Assembly (NCBI RefSeq): GCF_937616625.2
Contig: NC_065577.1
Span: 26,487,501-26,551,500 of the forward strand
Source: Mercurialis annua
Lineage: Eukaryota > Streptophyta > Magnoliopsida > Malpighiales > Euphorbiaceae
Reading direction: 5' to 3'
DNA: 64,000 bases
Position numbers and translations under genes: made by a program. This document shows positions 61,100 through 64,000 of this stretch, piece by piece. How positions within the stretch are numbered: position 1 is the stretch's first letter; every line of letters begins with the position of its first letter. Under the pieces are notes generated by a model. The model searched no databases and was not told where the DNA came from. It saw only the letters and a list, made by a program, of their open reading frames with translations.

Positions 61100-61393
61100 T
61101 TAGAGATACGATAATAAACCTTAACAGATACATGTATTACTAGCCAGGATCACAACCTCACCATGGGCAATTTATCAACATGCCTGTCCTCTTAGTATCT
61201 GTTGAAATTTATTGCATTACCATTTTTATGACACAAGGTTTTAATTCACAGGATCCTCAGGAGAGGCAAGTGAAGAGCATACCCTTATGCCTTTTATGAC
61301 TGAATATGAAGAGAAACAAATATATATATAACTATACCTTACTTATAGAAAATCGGAGCAAAGAGATGTTTAGAAAGTCGAAGCATGTCTTCA
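61100..61393 (-). promoter_or_regulatory. Putative upstream (intergenic) region of the endogenous pararetrovirus
   Basis: AT-rich non-coding sequence upstream of the primer site in viral orientation, with a TATATATATA run at about 61,319-61,331. A promoter is plausible by position but unproven. The right border is the satellite at 61,394 (CAACGTTACGAAAC). Confidence 0.35.
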
Positions 61394-64000
61394 ACGTTAC
61401 GAAACAAATCCAAACGTTTCACCTCTTTAGCAAATTAAGCTAAACGTTTACAAACGTTACAAAACAAATCCAAACGTTTCACCTTTTTAGCGATTTAAGC
61501 CAAACGTTTACAAACGATACAAAACAAATCCAAACGTTTCACCTTTTTAGCGATTTAAGCCAAAGCTTTACAAACGTTACGAAACAAATCTAAATGTTTC
61601 ACCTTTAGCAATTTAAATCAAACGTTTACGAAAGATACGAAACAAATCCAAGCGTTTCACCTTTTTTGCAATTTAAGCCAAACGTTTACAAACATTACGG
61701 AACAAAACCAAACGTTTCACATTTTTAGAGATTTAAGCCAAACATTTACATATGTTACAAAGAAAATCCAAACGTTTCCCCTTTTTAGCGAATGAAGCCA
61801 AACGTTTACAAACGTTACGAAACAAATCCAAACATTTCCCCATTTTAGCGATTTAAGCCAAACGTTTAAAACATTACGAAACTAATCCAAACGTTTCCCA
61901 TTTTTAGAGATTGAAGCCAAATGCTTACAAATGTTACAAAACAAATCCAAACGTTTCACATTTTTAGCAATTTAAGCCAAACATTTACAAACGATACGAA
62001 ACTAATCCAAACATTTCACCTTTTTAGAAATATTAGCCAAACGTTTACAAACATTACGTAACAAAGCCAAACGTTTCCTCATTTTAGCGAATTAAGACAA
62101 ACGTTTAAAAGCGTTACGAAACAAATCCAAACATTTCACATTTTTAGCGATTTAAGATGAACATTTATAAATGTTACGAAACAAAACTAAACGTTTCACG
62201 TTTTTAGCGATTTCAGCCAAACGTTTACAAACGTTACGAAACAAATCCAAGCGTTTCACCTTTTTACCGATTTAAACCAAACGTTTACAAACGTTACGAA
62301 ACAAATCCAAACGTTTCAACTTTTTAGCGATTTAAGCCAAACTTTTACAAGGTTATGAAACAAAACCAAATTTTTACCCAGTTTGGCGATTTAACCCAAA
62401 CGTTTCACATTTTTGGCGATTTAAGCCGAACGTTTACAAACGTTACGAAACAATACCAAACGTTTCACCTTTTTAACGAATTAAGCCAAACGTTTATAAA
62501 TGTTACGAAACAAAACCAAACGTTTATAATGTTAAGAAACAAATCCAAACGTTTTACTTTTTTAGCGATTTAAGCCAAACATTTACAAACGATACGAAAC
62601 AAAACCAAATGTTTCACCTTTTTGAAGATATAAGCCAAACGTTTACAATTGTTACGAAAAAAACCAAACTTTTAAAAAGTTACGAAACAAATCCAAACGT
62701 TTCCATTTTTAGAGATTTAAACAAAACGTTTACAAACGTTACGAAACAAATCCAAGTGTTTCACCTTTTTAGCAATATAAGACAAACGTTACGAGACAAA
62801 ACCAAACGTTTCACCTTTTTAGCGATTTAAGCCAAATGTTTACAAACGCTACGAAACAAATCCAAGTGTTTCACCTTTTTTGCAATTAAAGCCAAACATT
62901 TACAAACGTTATGAAAAAAATCCAAACGTTTCACCTTTTTGGCCATTGGAGCCAAACTTTTACAAATGTTACGAAACTAAACCAAACATATATAAACGTT
63001 AAGAAACTAATCCAAACGTTTCACTTTTTTAGCAATTTAAGCAAAACGTTTCACCTTTATAGCGATTTAAGCCAAGCGTTACAAAACAAATCCAAAGGAT
63101 TAACCTTTATTAGCGATTTAAGCCAAACGTTTACAAACGTTATGAAACAAAAACAAATGTTTCAATATTTTTATTTAGGCCGAACGTTTACAAATGTTAC
63201 TAAACAAAACCAAAAGTTTCACATTTTTAGTGATTACAACGTTTACAAACGTTACGAAACAAAACTAAACTTTTAAAACGTTACGAAACAAATCAAACGT
63301 TTCACATTTTTGGCGATATAAGCCAAACGTTTAAAAACTTTACGAAACAAAGCCAAACTATTAAAAACGTTACGAGACAAATCCAAGCGTTTCATCTTTT
63401 TAGCATTTTAAGCCAAACGTTTACTAACATTACGAAATAAAACCAAACGTTTCACCTTATTAGCGATTTAAGCCAAATGTTTACAAACGTTATGAAACAA
63501 ATCCACGCGTTTCACCTTTTTAGCAATTTAAGCCAAACATTTACAAACATTGCGGAACAAAACCAAACGTTTCATAATTTTAGCAATTTAAGCCAAACGT
63601 TTACAAATGCTACAAAACAAATCCAAACATTTCACCTTTTTAGCGATTTAAGCCAAACGTTACGAAAAAAATCCAAACGTTTCACCTTTTTATCGATTTA
63701 AACCAAATGTGTACAAACATTACGAAACAAAACTAACCGTTTCACCTTTTTAGCGATTTAAGCCAAACGTTTACAAACGTTACGAAACAAAGCAAAATGT
63801 TTAAAAACGTTACGAAACAAATCCAAACGTTTTACCTTATTAGCAATTTAAGCCAAACGTTTACAAACGTTACGAAACAAAACCAAACGTTTCACCTTTT
63901 TAGTGATTTAAGCTAAACGTTTAAAAACAATACAAAACAAATCCAAGCGTTTCACCTTTTTAGCAACTTAAGCCAAACATTTACAAACGTTATAAAACAA
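61394..64000 (-). repeat. 60-bp satellite in inverted orientation, to the window end
   Basis: Reverse-complemented, diverged monomers with a few half-monomer deletions (for example near 62,380 and 62,650). It continues past the window. Forward-strand ORFs of 72-121 codons here are the same 20-residue repeat (QTFTNVTKQIQTFHLFSDLS-like) that appears on the minus strand in '+' blocks. Confidence 0.93.

Larger units (their letters stand above)
58789..61393 (-). mobile_element. Endogenous pararetrovirus (Caulimoviridae) fragment, minus orientation
   Basis: Reading leftward on the minus strand the order is an AT-rich upstream region, a TGTATCAGAGCC primer-type site, a movement-protein region, a linker with YPPLP, and a coiled-coil region. 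The fragment then stops at the LTR boundary. This is the order of the 5' part of a caulimovirid polyprotein. Capsid zinc finger, protease, reverse transcriptase and RNase H are missing. Several stops and frameshifts interrupt it, so it is a dead integrated copy. Florendovirus- or petuvirus-like affinity is my guess from the movement-protein and coiled-coil style. Genus needs a search. Confidence 0.85.

Noticed and set aside
55588..61393. A single LTR retrotransposon with coding interior spanning island 2
   Set aside because: The coding remnants are caulimovirid and in the opposite orientation to the LTR. No second LTR copy occurs at 61.4 kb.

Overview
The window is plant nuclear heterochromatin, not a gene region. 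About 50 kb of the 64 kb is a tandem satellite with a 60-bp monomer. The rest is transposable-element and endogenous-pararetrovirus debris in two islands. The evidence for a flowering plant, probably a eudicot, is a Ty3/gypsy Athila/Tat-type LTR element with a tRNA-Asp primer site, other plant-style long LTRs and an integrated Caulimoviridae fragment. The species cannot be named from the sequence. I see no host protein gene, tRNA, rRNA, CRISPR or bacterial feature.

Layout. Here '+' means the orientation that reads GGATTTGTTTCGTAAC. From 1 to about 34,240 the satellite is all '+' and is organised into four consecutive higher-order repeat (HOR) families: A (period about 1.9 kb, 1-7,785), B (4.10, 3.94 and 3.37 kb, 7,786-22,548), C (1.595/1.555 kb, 22,549-about 28,680) and D (1.86 kb, about 28,680-34,240). 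From 34,241 to 45,264 the monomers are more diverged and the array flips orientation repeatedly: '-' at 35,958-39,029, 41,458-42,017 and 44,958-45,264. Island 1 (45,265-53,150) holds a minus-oriented gypsy-type LTR with repeat-rich upstream sequence, then a plus-oriented non-autonomous Athila/Tat-like element with a 1.55-kb 5' LTR, a gag-remnant ORF, no pol, and a 3' LTR cut to 75 bp. '+' satellite resumes at 53,151-55,587. Island 2 (55,588-61,393) is a long Copia-like LTR with an internal tandem duplication, followed by a minus-strand, decayed caulimovirid fragment (primer site, movement-protein region, linker and coiled-coil region). '-' satellite fills 61,394-64,000.

Interpretation. The window appears to run from the homogenised core of a satellite array (left) to its older, inverted and TE-invaded flank (right). 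Nearly all open reading frames in the satellite are by-products of a 60-bp (20-codon) monomer that lacks stops in a frame on each strand. The most interesting signals are the two-part palindromic design of the monomer, the succession and nesting of HOR families, orientation switches that tend to lie at palindromic positions, and the cluster of identical 16-bp palindromes in the Athila-like element.
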